From Pelobates cultripes (taxonomy: Eukaryota > Chordata > Amphibia > Anura > Pelobatidae), in assembly GCA_933207985.1 (NCBI GenBank), contig OW240913.1, positions 104,132,840-104,196,839 of the forward strand: 64,000 bases of DNA, written 5' to 3'. A program made the translations under genes and the position numbers. The number at the start of each line of letters is the position of its first letter. The first letter of the stretch is position 1. This document shows, in pieces, positions 1-12,478 of this stretch. The notes under the pieces were generated by a model. It was given only the letters and a program-made list of their open reading frames with translations. It did no database searches and had not been told where the DNA came from.

Positions 1-2214
1 ACATTACACGATGGGTTGTTGAACAATTTCCTTTGTATTCTGCCTGCAGTGATGTCTGCTCTGTGCATTTGTTTCCAAACATGTCTTCCCCTATACACCT
101 AATTACTTGCTCCATACAAAGTGCTATTAAATTCAGTAAATCACTGTACAGTTATTGAATGCATCATATGATTTGCTTTCAATATATCTGTTCCTCATCC
201 ATGCATATATGCACAATGAGTTTTCCTTTGCCAGCATCGCATTCTTACTTAGAAAGGTCACAGCCTGTATTCCCCAGGTTGCAGCACTTTGCGTTCATGT
301 TAGGTTGTATAAACATACAGTTTCTTGAGTCGGGAATTGCTTCTGACCATTTTAAAGTTGCAGCAGGCGATATCTCTTTAATAGGTATTGCTTTTTCAAC
401 ACATGATTATCCATCCATTTATGATGTAAACTACAAGCAATTGGACACATTTTGTAGCCACACTTAAGTATTATAATCCATTTGCCTAGGTGGTATAATG
501 ATTACTTATGATTCAAGTTACCTTTTTTGTATACTTCAATATCTCATCTATTAAGGCTATAAAAATCCTTATATGCCTAAATTAGTATACACTTACTACT
601 TACTCTGTAATAATGTGCCCCACGTGCCCGTGATAGATTAAGCTAGGCATATCTCACATCACATAACATGGAACTCACGAGACACAATATCATGCATCTC
701 TTCTGCTAAGTACAGGATATGAATTTAAAGATCTTTAAGGAAGAGTGATTTTAAATGCTTAATAAGTATCACAGGGTCAGGAGCCCTACACCTCTGTGAA
801 GTACTCCATTTAGCCATTCCAAAAGGTAAAATATAGTCACAGGCTATTCTGAGGCTGATCTATCCCTATGCTGGAAGCCGAAATACTTTTGATCTATTTA
901 GAGCAGAATCAGTTTGTGTCAAGTAGGTGTCAGCACAATTTCCCACACCAATCACATAAGCCACTAGCGGTCATCTTATACCACTAACCACTTCCAAGGG
1001 TATTGCTAGCTTCTGGAAACATCTGGGCCTGGAGCCCAAAGCAAAATTTAATGACCGTTACCCTAAGGTTCCACCATAGGAGCCTTATCCCTAATTCTCT
1101 GTGCAAACTTTGTCAACTATGCAAGCTGGGCTGTCAACGGAAGAAAACTGCTGAAAACAAGGACATTCTGCATTGCCAGGTATAATGTGAAACCCTGTCT
1201 AGTCACACTACTTAAGTTATAGAGGTACAGCCCAAACCCTCTACCTACTATCTCCTCCTGACTGCCACTAGGGGGGGACTTGAACGTCTTAGCCTGGAGG
1301 ACCTTCTTTAGTAGATTAAAGAAGCACAATATTAGTGATCTTCTTTATATTTGGTGGCTGCTTTGAGAAACAGTTACCTGATGTATAAATTAACCCAAAA
1401 CATTCATTTCCTACTGTTCTTCAACCACATGTAGAGATCTGGGGCTAAGTAACATCACATCTGGACTTCAGCCATGGCTTTCCTAACAGCATCATAGGCC
1501 TCAGGGCAAAGCAGCACACTGGGTCATGCCCACACAACCACTCACGGGAATAAAAATCAAAATTATCAATAAAATGAAGCTTATATTTATTGGTACCAAA
1601 ATCAATGTTTAAACATTAAGAAACATGCCGTACAGCAAGGATTAATCCACACAAATGTTTAGTAGGTAGCAGAGGGAGGGAACTGACATGGACTGGTTTT
1701 GTCTTGCTTATATACAATTAGTATGTGTATGTTATTTTCGTCAAGATATGTATTTGCAACAGCAAGATCGCATGTAGAGATAACAACTGTTACTCCACCT
1801 AAACATTTTAATAAAGAGGTTTAAAGGCTCTGAATAAATCTCCTGGAATTATACACTGAAAAGTTGGCAAGCCTATGGTGCCCCTATGTTCTTGGGACCC
1901 CCGGGTGACTGCCCAGCGTACCCATGCATTAGGACAGCCTTGGCTTCAGCCCCAGAAGCTTTCGTCCCTAGCAAAACCTCTGCTTTTTGCTATCTCAAAC
2001 CAAGACATTTACGCAGAGGATGTTCACTTAATTTTATCTACTCCTACATCTAGATGCTGCTCAATAAATCTGTACAAGTTCAGATCAGTTACTTGATTCT
2101 CCCTTGACAGTCATATAAAAGCAGTTGAAATTTACAATCATTTTGCCCATTTTGCAAAACAGGTGGTTTTAAGGTCATCTATTGCACTTCTACAACGATC
2201 ATAATTTTTACATC
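1..2214. other. anonymous AT-rich DNA, no gene seen
   Basis: Reading frames here are short, start at arbitrary codons and show no recognisable domain or splice-flanked exon. I see no long repeat or RNA gene. It may be intron or intergenic DNA. Confidence 0.6.
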
Positions 2215-3080
2215 TAATATTTCAAGGCTCTCATGTCTATTATAAACTTGTGGTCCACTACATTTCACAAGCCTCATGTTCAATCTATCGCCAAATCCGG
2301 TCATTTCCATATCAAAAACATTGCGCGCATCCGCCCCTACTTAATGCCAGATGCGACTAAGGTGTTGGTCCTTTCCACTGTCCTCTATCGCCTTGACTAC
2401 TGTAATCCACTTCTCAGTGGTCTTACATGCTCCCAACTTGCGCCGTTACAGTCCATAATGAATGCGGCGGCGAGGCTCATCTTCTTGTCCGCCCGCACCT
2501 CCCATGCCTCACCCTTCTGTCAGTCCTTACATTGGCTTCCTATAAAATAGAGAGCTCAATTTAAAATTCTGGTTCTTGCTTTCAAATCTCTACGTAATGC
2601 TGCTCCCACCTATCTATCCTCCCTTATACACAAGTATGTCCCGTCTAGGCCCTTACGATCTGCTGAAGACTTACGTCTATTTTCTGTCCGTACTCCCACC
2701 TCTGATGCTCGCCTTTAAGACTTTTCCAGGGCTGCACCGTTCCTGTGGAACTCGCTTCCCTCCTCCGTTAGATGCTCACCCAGTCTCCACTCCTTCAAAA
2801 AATCTTTAAAAACCCACTTCTTCATAAAAGCGTATCAATTAAACTGTTAATAGCTCCTGACTGGTTCCTCTTCTGCAACTGTCACTAGTCTAATACTATC
2901 CTTACCTTTTTGTGTCATTTTACCCCACTCCCTCTTGCATGTAAGCTCATTGAGCAGGGCCCTCAACCCCTCTGTTCCTGTGTGTCCAACTTGTCTGGTT
3001 ACATCTACATGTCTGTTCGTCCACCCATTGTAAAGTGCTGACGGCGCTCTATAAATATCATAATAATAATAATAACTCAT
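2215..3080 (+). mobile_element. L2/CR1-group LINE, 3' end fragment
   Basis: This is the C-terminal end of a non-LTR retrotransposon ORF2 followed by its 3' UTR and tail. Frames from 2233 show the reverse-transcriptase C-terminal signature RLDYCNPLLSGL, then NAAARLI and SLHWLPIK. Further on, in shifted frames, FKSLRNAAPTYLSSL and APFLWNSLPSSVR follow. These are typical of L2/CR1-like elements of fish and amphibians. A stop after LPIK and later frameshifts show it is dead. The 3' UTR contains the motif taagctcattgagcagggcc and ends in ggcgctctataaatat followed by an (ATA)n tail near 3058-3077. Everything upstream of the RT C-terminus is missing, as expected for 5'-truncated target-primed insertion. 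The exact 5' boundary is uncertain by about 50 bp. Confidence 0.85.
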
Positions 3081-6000
3081 TGCTTTGAACAAATTGTAGA
3101 CGTCTGGGCAATAGTTTCAATATTTCCAACACATAACACTGGGTAGCCATGCGTTTTGCAGAAATATATTTATCAGTATTGGCCTCCTATTTTCCCTGTT
3201 TAGTATTAAATCTTCTTGTTTTTATTTGTGGTGTTTATTTAGAAAGTTTAACAAGCTAAAGCGGGGAATCCCTCAGGACCGATCCATTCACGCTTTCAGG
3301 ATTAAGGCATTCATAACAGGATGTTAGCTTTATTAATTGCTTGCTAAAAAGATATCTCTTATGTCTTTGTTTCAATCCATAGTATGTCACTGAGTCAGTC
3401 AAATGTTGTCGCTCTGAACCTTGCATGACGTTTGGCATCACAACACAACGATAATATGGAAACATAACTTGTATTGTGTATAACCTTGCCCAAAGTAATA
3501 CTAGCTTGTTTTTCTCATGTTCTCTCTTGCTCCCATAGACTACTGACCATAACGAGAAGGCTGAATAATTTCCAGAGCAGTGACAGTTTCTGTGTTGCAA
3601 TGTTTTAGCTTTCTTATGATATCTCAAGTGAGTGTGCACACAGAGAAAAGCCAAACATGCATATGCACTCTCAGTATCTACTCCAGAAATTTTGTGCAAG
3701 CACATGCTCAATGCACTGAACAAGTTAACTTTAAAAGAAACTACAGAGAGAAGAAAAATAACATAACCGATAGCAAAACCGAAGTTGTGTAAATAACGGT
3801 CAGACAGCTTTACATAAAGCTTGTTTTTCTTCTTTTCTTTTGTGGTTTTCGTTCTGTCATAGGTTTTTCCTTTCTTTAGTTTTGGCACAAAACAATTAAA
3901 ATCTGATAAAGGAAAATAATACAATTTGTCTTCTACCTGGGTAGTCTTCCTTAATAGACTTGGCGGTTGAAATTTACAAAATACACAGAAGAAAATTTAA
4001 CTTGACCAGGAATTTCTGAACAAGGAAGAACTTCAGTTAACTAGACTAGGCAAATTGAAAGTGATGTAAGAGAATACTGATGCAGTTACCACAGGGAGTT
4101 AAGAGACAGCAAGATGGTAACACAAATTCATATTGGAAAGACATTGTTCTAAGGGTGCACATATACTATATAGGAATGTTCCATAATGTCACGGGCCTCA
4201 TTTTCCCTTTAAGTATAGTTTAGAAGTAATTTACTGGTCAGGTTCATATCCTTGTAGTTCTGGGGTACCACCATCACTGGACAAGCCTCAACTAGTTCTG
4301 TGACAACTCCCTGCAGACTGTGTTCTTCTGCTTGGAGATTCAGTACACTGCCTTTAACAAATCATTTTCAGTTCTCAAATCAGAAAATGCTTCTCCTTTA
4401 AGATTTTTAGACTAACGGGCTTATATACTAACGGAGAATTCAATGTCAATTCAACATTAATTTCAAATTTAAGGCCCAAGTAGTTGACCTGAGTTAGGCT
4501 ATTTTGACCTTAACGTGACATTCACTTTGAATTAACCTTGTATTTTTACTTTAGTAAATAACTATGTGTGCCTGCTCTAATACTACATGGCATGCTTGGT
4601 ACACACATAATACTTCTACTTGCTTTGATTCAAATTTCAAAAGAGAGTACTTGATTGGAGAAAAACAATGACATGTTTTAAATGTAGTTATTGTTCAAAA
4701 TCAAACATACTTTCAGTTCTTTTCTTCTGTAATGACTGTGATAGTAGGTAATTCAGTTTGTAATTCTATTCAATATAAAGACAGGGAGAGTTTTAAACAC
4801 AAAAATGGAGCACATGAAACTGATGCAGAAGTAATCCTTGCTCTGGCACATTCTAGACTCTTGCAGTGACTTTAGGATGATAAGACTATGTTGGTAAGAA
4901 TATATTGACTATTCCATAGACATAACAATAATTCCTTATTCAAACATAGAACGAGATGGAGAACAGAATTGCTTGGCGATTTTGCCTTGAAGCATACCTT
5001 TACAAGGCTTTTCTACCACCGCTGCCTCATTGAAAATTCAGAGTAATGCAGAGGTCAACAGTTTTCCAGGACTGTACATGTGAAATGGTAATTATCTTGT
5101 TTTCTTCCTTTCCTTTCCCTGTGAAGGTAAGGTTAATTCCCAGGACAATGGTCTTAAGGGAAATCAGAAATATAAAGAGAAGACAATTCTAAAGAGATTT
5201 CAAAACACAGAGAAAGCAGACTATATCTTAAAGTAGCAGAAGGGATTTCAAGGCAGAGGCTTTTTTTTTTTAATCTAATAGAAATATTGTTGAAAAAATT
5301 GCTAGAAAGATTTTAATTTTACCTACTGGACCATAGAAGTAAAAATGCCAGTTATTTATCTGTCCATATGGGAATAAACCACCATTTTTCAATATACTAT
5401 ATCAAATCATACTAATTCCATGTGTGCACCACTGTCTTGGAATGAAAGAAAAAGCTGTTAAATAAAAAAAAAATTACAATATAAATGTCAGGATATAGAC
5501 GGATCCTTAATAAGCTATAAGTCATCAACCTATCAAAGGTACAGCAGGAAAAGGATTGGCAGGTGTATTATTGGACCCTGGAATGGCCAGGTTTGACCCT
5601 TAAACAGAGCAAGAAAATATCAGCCCGTTATACTAACTAAATACAAGCCAAGATCAGACTAACAAAATATATAATCCAGGTCTGATATACTGGAAAACGG
5701 GACTAAGGCCGATACAGACTCAGGAATGAAGCCATGTTTAGTACACGAGAATCTCAAAGTCAGGGATATAGCCAGGTCTGGAACAAAGGACGCCAACTAG
5801 TAATAGATAAAAGGCACAAAGGTCACAGCTGGCATCATTCTATGAACGACTGAGGTCAGAATGACGTGTTCATGACCTGGTAAAAATGACACTGCATCTG
5901 GGCAGAACATGTTGGTGCAAATAGACCGTGGAGCCACTCACTGATTTTGATGCACCTGTGTCAGACACAAGTACCTAATCGGTTGGGAACAATGTGAAAA

Positions 6001-6959
6001 TGACACTGGTTTGTCAGTGGTGGTATATATCACAAGTGTCCCAAATTTAGGCTGGAGAGTCCAAATTTTTGCCTCTGTTTCTCTTTTCTACCCTAATGTC
6101 CAATTTTACTGTATACCAGAGCTCTACAGCAATAATATTCCTATTAATGTGTCTTTAAACTACAAGAAATGTGTTTAGGGATCAGTCTTTGTACATTAGA
6201 TATGTGGTTCTTGTTCTACATCACAATTTAGTTGCATATGTTATTAGTAGTAAGTCACCAAAAATTTATCAGAACTGCCCAGCCCCTGATCACACTCACT
6301 CACACAGCTAAAATGAAAGTTTCCCTCTTTGTCCATTTGTAGTGTTGGCAGGTTTGTGTTGGTAAGTGCTCTTTGAGACTGGGAATGAGAATGGGATGAG
6401 TTTGACACAGGAGAGTAAGTAACAGTTGATGGCCTTACAAAAAAGCAAAAAAATGTAGTGGCATGTTTCTGGAAATTTAAACGACAGTATCTTACCTGTT
6501 CCTAACAATTTAAGGCTTTAAACTCAGATTTCTACTGTTGGAAATACTGGATCGTGCCAATACATAAAATAAGTAAATTGTGAGGGAATAATTGCCCAGT
6601 AATATATCAGTAAACATTTGATAAAAAATTCGGATTATTTCTATTTACTATTTATTGCATCCAGTTGGTGGGACACGATGTGAATAATAAAATAATAACA
6701 CAACATATCTTTAAAATGTTTTTGAAATTGACGATAAAGACCAGAGGTAAAGTTGAAAATAAACAGGGTTATTAACTGAACTCTGAAAGGGCCAAGCTAA
6801 ATTGGAAAAAAAATATCCAGTCCTATACGGGTTCATTCAAAATATTTTGGACATTGTTTACACTATTTCACTATAGTCAGATGTTCCGGATTTCAGCCGG
6901 ACTAAATACTGCAAGATAGCTAAAATCGGGATGTAGGTATTTAAAATATAACCCTTGGT
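3081..6959. other. anonymous DNA, no gene supported
   Basis: About 3.9 kb without a supportable feature. A 222-codon open stretch on the minus strand (3256-3924) begins at a TTG, not an ATG, and shows no domain. An 11-base T run lies near 5260. No splice-flanked conserved exon was recognised. Confidence 0.55.
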
Positions 6960-7399
6960 TGGATGTAATCCATGGAAACAAAAAAGCAAGGAACCCCGAG
7001 GGGGGACCAGCTAAGTGTGTGTCTGGGGCAACCAAAATAGGGGGTAACCCTCACATATACATGTGTAAAGGAAAAGAAAGAATGAAGACCCACAGGATCA
7101 GAGTAGGAAGCCCCTCAATTAAGTTCAATGTACATAAAACATAACTTTTAATGGTAGTTATAAAATATTCATCAAATCAAACATTAACAAACAAGTAACA
7201 GATGGTTAAAAAGGGAGACTAGAAAAATAGATATTATTTCCTAAACGGGATGGCCTCTATTTGTGAGATCACCAAGGTGAATCTAATCTCTAAGAAAAAG
7301 AGGAAAAAAACTAAGTTTTGAACCTATATATCCAGTAGCATTCCCTTTTAAGGAGGGTAAGGTCTAGATCACCCCCTCTACGTCTCAAAAGAACATTTT

Positions 7400-7690
7400 C
7401 AATCCCTGTAAACCTCAAACCTCCTGGGTCCCCTTAATGGTGGCTCCTTAAATGTCTTGCCACCGGGGTATCCTTGAGATTTCTGACAGAGTGTACATGT
7501 TCCATTACTCTCCTTTTAAGTGGACGAATGGTTTTACCCACATATTTTAGTCCGCATGTACATACCATAAGGTATACAGTGCCTTTGGTATTACAATTAA
7601 ATAATTGCTTCACATTGAACACCATAATTAGAAAGGACTCTTCTATTCATGCAGTCTTTATTTAGTTTTCCCACTGTTTTTTGTGGGCGG
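7400..7690 (-). pseudogene. Penelope-like element GIY-YIG endonuclease domain
   Basis: This minus-strand fragment encodes the endonuclease half of a Penelope-like retroelement. Penelope-like proteins join a telomerase-like reverse transcriptase to a GIY-YIG nuclease that nicks the target. The visible core is FNCNTKGTVYLMVC followed by CGLKYVGKTIRPLKRRVMEH, which gives the paired tyrosines and the conserved Arg region of the fold. PVARHLRSHH follows, as usual in this family. After a stop at about 7432 the frame continues as GGDLDLTLLKREC and W-I-Y-R-F, the usual C-terminal tail. The RT domain is absent on this side. The stop and the missing RT make it a dead 5'-truncated copy. Confidence 0.85.
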
Positions 7691-7796
7691 ATAGCATAAG
7701 GGGGTGGTGGATGACTCTCTGCTCGATTATTCGTTGTTTGCTGCAGAGTTATCTTTGAAGTTACACCAGGGGATATTATGTATTTTTGTTCCCTAT

Positions 7797-7862
7797 AGTG
7801 TTTACATCTTTCTTTTTTTGATACATTGGAGTGTTTACATCTTTCTTTTTTCGATACATTGG
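7797..7862. repeat. 33-bp tandem duplication
   Basis: Two adjacent 33-bp units (7797-7829 and 7830-7862) differ by one base. Each starts agtgtttacatctttc. The duplication lies in the spacer of the inverted Penelope-like pair. Confidence 0.9.
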
Positions 7863-8106
7863 CACAATGTATCGTGTTTTAGTTACTTTATATCAGCCCA
7901 TTTATACAGCGTATTCTAAGTAATAGCAGTGTTTTGAGTCCATTCTCTACTTTCCCCTCCTATGCACAGCATTAGTTGGCTTTATTAGCCTTCAAGTTCC
8001 CTTCTAAACAACCATTAGCGGATTTAGATTGTGGGGGCCAACACATATGCTTTGACTCCATTAATAACATGCTAGACAACTCCGATATGAGTATTATGTT
8101 GGGATT

Positions 8107-8339
8107 TTTTCCTCTTTTTCTTAGAGATTAGATTCACCTCGGTGATCTCACAAATAGAGGCCATCCCTTTTAGGAAATAATATCTATTTTTCTAGTCTCC
8201 CTTTTTAACTATCTGTTACTTGTTTGTTAATGTTTGATTTGATGAATATTTTATAACTACCATTAAAAGTTATGTTTTATGTACATTGAACTTAATTGAG
8301 GGGCTTCCTACTCTGACCCTGTGGGTCTTCATTCTTTCT
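8107..8339 (+). mobile_element. Penelope-like element 3' end, opposite arm
   Basis: This is the plus-strand copy of the sequence downstream of the GIY-YIG domain on the other arm. It starts in the last codons of the ORF (frame FFLEIRFT) and runs through the 3' UTR to the target duplication at 8340. It lacks the endonuclease core itself. Confidence 0.7.
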
Positions 8340-8379
8340 GGATGTAATCTATGCCACAGGGAAATGGCATGGTGAAATA

Positions 8380-8811
8380 TTAAAGGAACACTCCAAGCAC
8401 CCTAATACTACAGTGCACCCCTGGTTATGGTCCCAGGAGCCCCTTCCCCCCAATGTAAGTAGTGTCATGCATCTTGTGAATAAGGTTTGTGGATTAGATT
8501 TGTAAATGGCTTGACTGTTTACCTGGAGTCCCTTGGGTACCAGTCATTTCTGCTACTGAGAGACAAAAAACTCCTAATAGGAGCGTTGGCTAGCTCATTA
8601 GCTGCAGGGCCATCTCATTGGCTTAGAACATCAAGTCAGAAAGCCTCCAGCTCTGCTAGGGGGGGCAAGTGGTGCCTGATGGAACCCTGGTAAGTTGTTG
8701 AAACCACTAGCAAATTATTTGAGTACTACATTAGGGAGTACCAGGGCACTTCTGACACTATAACCACTACAATGTGCTGTAGTGGCTGTGGTGCTTGGAG
8801 TGCTGCTTTAA
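8380..8811. mobile_element. TTAA-flanked MITE (Kolobok- or piggyBac-like)
   Basis: A 432-bp element including the flanking tetranucleotides has TTAA at both edges (8380-8383 and 8808-8811). Its terminal inverted repeats are AGGAACACTCCAAGCACC at the left and the reverse complement of GGTGCTTGGAGTGCTGCT at the right. There is no transposase, so it is non-autonomous. TTAA duplications are produced by piggyBac and Kolobok transposases. The AGGA-type ends favour Kolobok, but no autonomous copy is in the window to settle it. Confidence 0.8.
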
Positions 8812-11514
8812 TGCATTTTTTTAAATTTTTTACAAGACTGAAAAATGATTACCAATGTTGAAGGCAATTTTTAAAATGCTATATCAAAAGGGTAAAAAAT
8901 AGATGACAGAGCATCTTTAACAGTGATTGTTAGATTTACACTATGAAAGTGCAATGATATTGTATCACATTTACTTTATGACATGGCCACTGGCTCTGTA
9001 GGAACTCAATTTTAAACCAATGCGTGTTTTCTGATCCACAGAAGGTCAAGCAAAGAGCAAATATAACGAGATGAGATTCCATTAAAACAATACATGCTGC
9101 CTGTGTCAGGTTGTACCTTTTGTATTTCATGCCACGTGTATTCTTTTTCTCTTCTTCCTTGGAGACAATCCATTGCATCAGCCATTAGCGACTGCAACTA
9201 TTGCAACATGTAGAAAGCGATCAGAAGAGAATTCAAACAGATGTAACATCACTAAAGCCATTCATTTAAGCTTTGTTCGTGAAGCATTTCTGTTTCTCTG
9301 TCTCTAGCTTAACCTTGACATTGCGGGAACGTGGGGAGAACATATTATCAACAGTGAAAAACCTATTTTAAAAATACACACCATTTGCCGGCTAAATTAA
9401 TTATAAGTCATATTGACTAAGGAGGCATTATTAAGAGCATACATCAATATTGCTCACATACAATAGACTTCACTATGAAAGAGAGGCATTCACAAGCACA
9501 CATTTAAAATCGTTCCGTGCTTTTATAATTTCTCAAGTTACACAAGGATAAAACAAGATATTCCTGGAGTGTAAAGGACATATATTAAAGGACATATTTG
9601 AATAATAAATACATAAATGTAATGTCAAATGCATAATACATTTCTTGTTTACAGTACATCAAATGCACATATTACCATAACACCCTTTAACCTCAGACAT
9701 AAGGATATATCCATTTGAGGTCCATTTCAATTGTGACTGCTTAAATCAGCCATAAACAGTTACTATAGTATGAACAACCAGTAGATATTTGCAGCCACAA
9801 TACAGACCTACCACTAATGTCCAACCCTAATGATGCTGTCCGCATGTTAGCTATGGCCTTTTTAAGGACTTGGACATAACTAGCAAAGTACATGCTTTCT
9901 GTTGTTGTCATAGCAGCCACAACTCCACGCTATAAAAGGCTGCACATGAGCATATCCCCATTGATTGCCTGAGTACAGCAGTCAGGGGACAGTCACAGTA
10001 GTGTCTGTTTATCCTTATGTAAAACCTGATTACATATGGTTTAAGTGCTAATTCATGTATATTTATTTCTTGACTTCAATGTCTCTGTCCTTCTGTATTA
10101 CTGTATCATTTTACGTATATGTATGTGCCTATTTGGTGGATGTCATTATAAATGCTTGATTATGCTAAAATATAGAATAAGTGTACTTTTGTTACAATAA
10201 TAACATGGAGGATTCGCAGTTATTAACTATACTTTGTCTCTTTTTACCTAGGTAGGACAGGTTTGAATTTTGATGAGATAATGGCAGCCAGTGATATTTG
10301 GCATCAAGTTTGTAGATGTTGGTTTATAGTTCTAAACATCTCCTATTATTCTACATGGAAGCTGTTGGCTACTATTATGAGCTGCAGTTAGTATGAATTT
10401 GTTGCATGGAAATAGCCGCTATTCACTAAGGTTCGCGACACACATTTTAGAGATTGGTGGCTTCTCAGTAATACTAAACGTCAACACTGGAAATGATTAA
10501 AAAGGTGGGGATCAAGGTATAACTTCACTAGAGTCCAGGTTGGCTAATGTCAATTTTGTGCTACTGTCGTTGCACAGAATGTCAGTCAATAGCCGAACGT
10601 GGTCACCTGACAATGAAAGTAGACTGCAGTGACTTCTGCAGTCAGAAGCGCTTCACTGGACCACCTGTGGGCTGTAGTGGTTATGGTACTCTATGATGTA
10701 TTTTTTATTTAAATGCATCTCTGAACTTTTACCAAACATCAGGGCAGGAGGAGGTGCTGCTTGCTGGTGTAGACAGGTGTAGTAGGTCATGTATAGAGAG
10801 CTGGATTTAAGGCATGATGGGCTTGGAACTGAAAACAAAAAATGCATGCATGGTGAGTAAGTGACCCAGAGGAATAACTTAGAAATGAGTGACAGGGGTT
10901 CCAAATAACTTTCTGGATCTTGCGCACTTGGAAGGTATGACATAGAAATGTATGCATTGTTTACTCTATAGTAACACTGATTTTTTTTGGGTGCAAAATA
11001 TAAAAGCCAATTGCTCGATCTAGCCTGCCCCTATCCTTTCTGAAAACCATAGACATTATTGCTGATGAGGTGTTGGGCTCAGGATAGCAATGTGTTTTTA
11101 CAGACTTTATATATAATAGTATTCACAAGTAAATAATTTAGCTTCATTTGTTACAGTCCTAATTACGTGAAAATAAAGATATATTCTGATAAGATGCTGT
11201 ATTTACTCTCCTATTGGCATTAGTCGTTTGTTTACTGTTCAGGAAATCCAGTAGGAGGTAGACAAATGGTCAGTACACTAAAGGTTAGCTCCCATAGGAT
11301 ACACAGTGGTCATTAGGAGAGCTATGTGTGCTGCTACCTGAAAAAAAATGGCCATTCTAAACACAGTGCGTTTCCTCTTTAATCCATTAAAAGTAAGATT
11401 TGGAAAGGCATCTAATAAGGGGATTTGGGTCCCAGTAGGCTTGAAAGTATATTGCTCGATTTACAGTTATTCACGCTGCTTGCATAAGCCACAAATGATT
11501 TAAGAAATGCTTAC
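8812..11514. other. anonymous DNA with possible MITE remnant
   Basis: No gene was recognised. Around 10585-10705 the phrase ctgtagtggttatggt matches the interior ends of the TTAA MITE family elsewhere in the window, suggesting a degenerate half copy. A TATAAAAGG motif at 9931 stands alone with no transcript evidence. Confidence 0.5.
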
Positions 11515-11657
11515 CAGTTCAGCATGTTGTTGACTGATCTCCTGCAGATAGGGGATAGTTGCTAATTCTGCTACAGCCTGATTAATCATTTGGGACTCTT
11601 CCTTTGCTCGTTGCAATTGACTGAGAAAGCTGGCATACTGCAGCTTCTGTATCGCAC
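11515..11657 (-). CDS. candidate internal coding exon of an unrecognised host gene
   Basis: On the minus strand a 143-bp segment is open in only one of three frames. It is bounded by an acceptor (polypyrimidine stretch, then ttcag) at 11658 and a donor CTG|gtaagc at 11514. Two bases of a split codon precede 47 codons. The peptide is helical and Q/E-rich (AIQKLQYASFLSQLQ, then RAKEESQMINQ, then IPYLQEISQQH), as in a coiled-coil or helical scaffold protein. A branch-point-like gctgagctaat and a T-rich run lie upstream. Neighbouring exons were not found, which fits the long introns of a large amphibian genome. I do not recognise the gene. It could also be a remnant of a processed copy, but two canonical splice sites argue for a living exon. 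Confidence 0.55.
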
Positions 11658-12478
11658 CTGAACATGGTGAAACGCCACTCTATTAGCTCAGCAAAAAAAG
11701 AAAAGAAAAATATTGTTGTAACATCTATAACAAGAGATTGATGCAAATTAAAGCAACCTCACTAAAATAGACTAAGAATGCATTTATGGTGCACAGTTCA
11801 TTTCTTAAAGGGGAACGATAGTTGAAAAATAAATTCATGTTTTTTAGAATTCCTTGTAAAGATTATACATGAAACATGCAAAATAATGAATTCAATTAAA
11901 AATATATTAATGTAAAAATGTTTTGTTGAAGTCTGCTACTGAGCATATATGGGCAGCTGTTCAACATTCTGCATTGACGTAACACATGAACATAAGATTA
12001 GCGAGATAAAGCTATCATGCTTTTGTTTGCTTTCTTAATTTTGCAAAATCTATGCACCATGCAAAGTAAGTAAATCATTATTAGACTTGAAAATGGTGAA
12101 AAAAATTGGTTTGTCCGAATCAATTTTTCCAAAAAAATGTTTTTGGTTAGAGTTGTGTAGTGTTTTGTTTCGGATCAATTTTGTCTATGTGATAGTTTTC
12201 AGGAAAAATTATTATGCTTATCTTTATGTATATATTTTGCTTACAGTGATAGGTGGCTTTTTGCACCATTGAACGAATTACGAAACAAAGAAAAAGGCTC
12301 ATTCCAAATTCAGACGGATTGTGAGACGTTTGAAACCAAATGCACAAATGTAATGATTATGTTCATGGTTAAAATTCAAGTTTCTCTGTAATCCTTTAAA
12401 CAGACATGCTGGACATGATTGAAATAGTATTTTCACAACGTACGTGTTTGGCCCTGCAACATAGTACTCGGCTGGTGT
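11658..12478. other. presumed intron or intergenic DNA
   Basis: AT-rich sequence with no supportable feature. If the exon at 11515-11657 is real, this is the intron upstream of it on the minus strand. Confidence 0.5.

Larger units (their letters stand above)
6960..8353. mobile_element. Penelope-like element pair, inverted, with target-site duplication
   Basis: Two 3' ends of the same Penelope-like element lie in opposite directions, 3' ends outward. The arm about 7081-7320 is the reverse complement of about 8107-8335, matching over more than 200 bp at roughly 90% or better by eye. The unit is flanked by direct copies of GGATGTAATCCATG (6960-6973) and GGATGTAATCTATG (8340-8353), a 14-bp target duplication with one mismatch. 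The left arm has about 110 extra bases at its 3' end. The spacer 7690-8106 has no recognised coding. Penelope-like elements are known to insert with such complex, partly inverted end arrangements. That this is a single insertion event is my inference from the shared target duplication. Confidence 0.75.

Noticed and set aside
3256..3924. 222-codon open frame on the minus strand
   Set aside because: It begins at TTG, the first ATG shortens it to about 150 codons, and there is no domain, splice signal or family resemblance.
9931..9940. TATAAAAGG promoter-like motif
   Set aside because: No start-site context, downstream ORF or LTR structure accompanies it; single TATA matches are expected by chance in AT-rich DNA.
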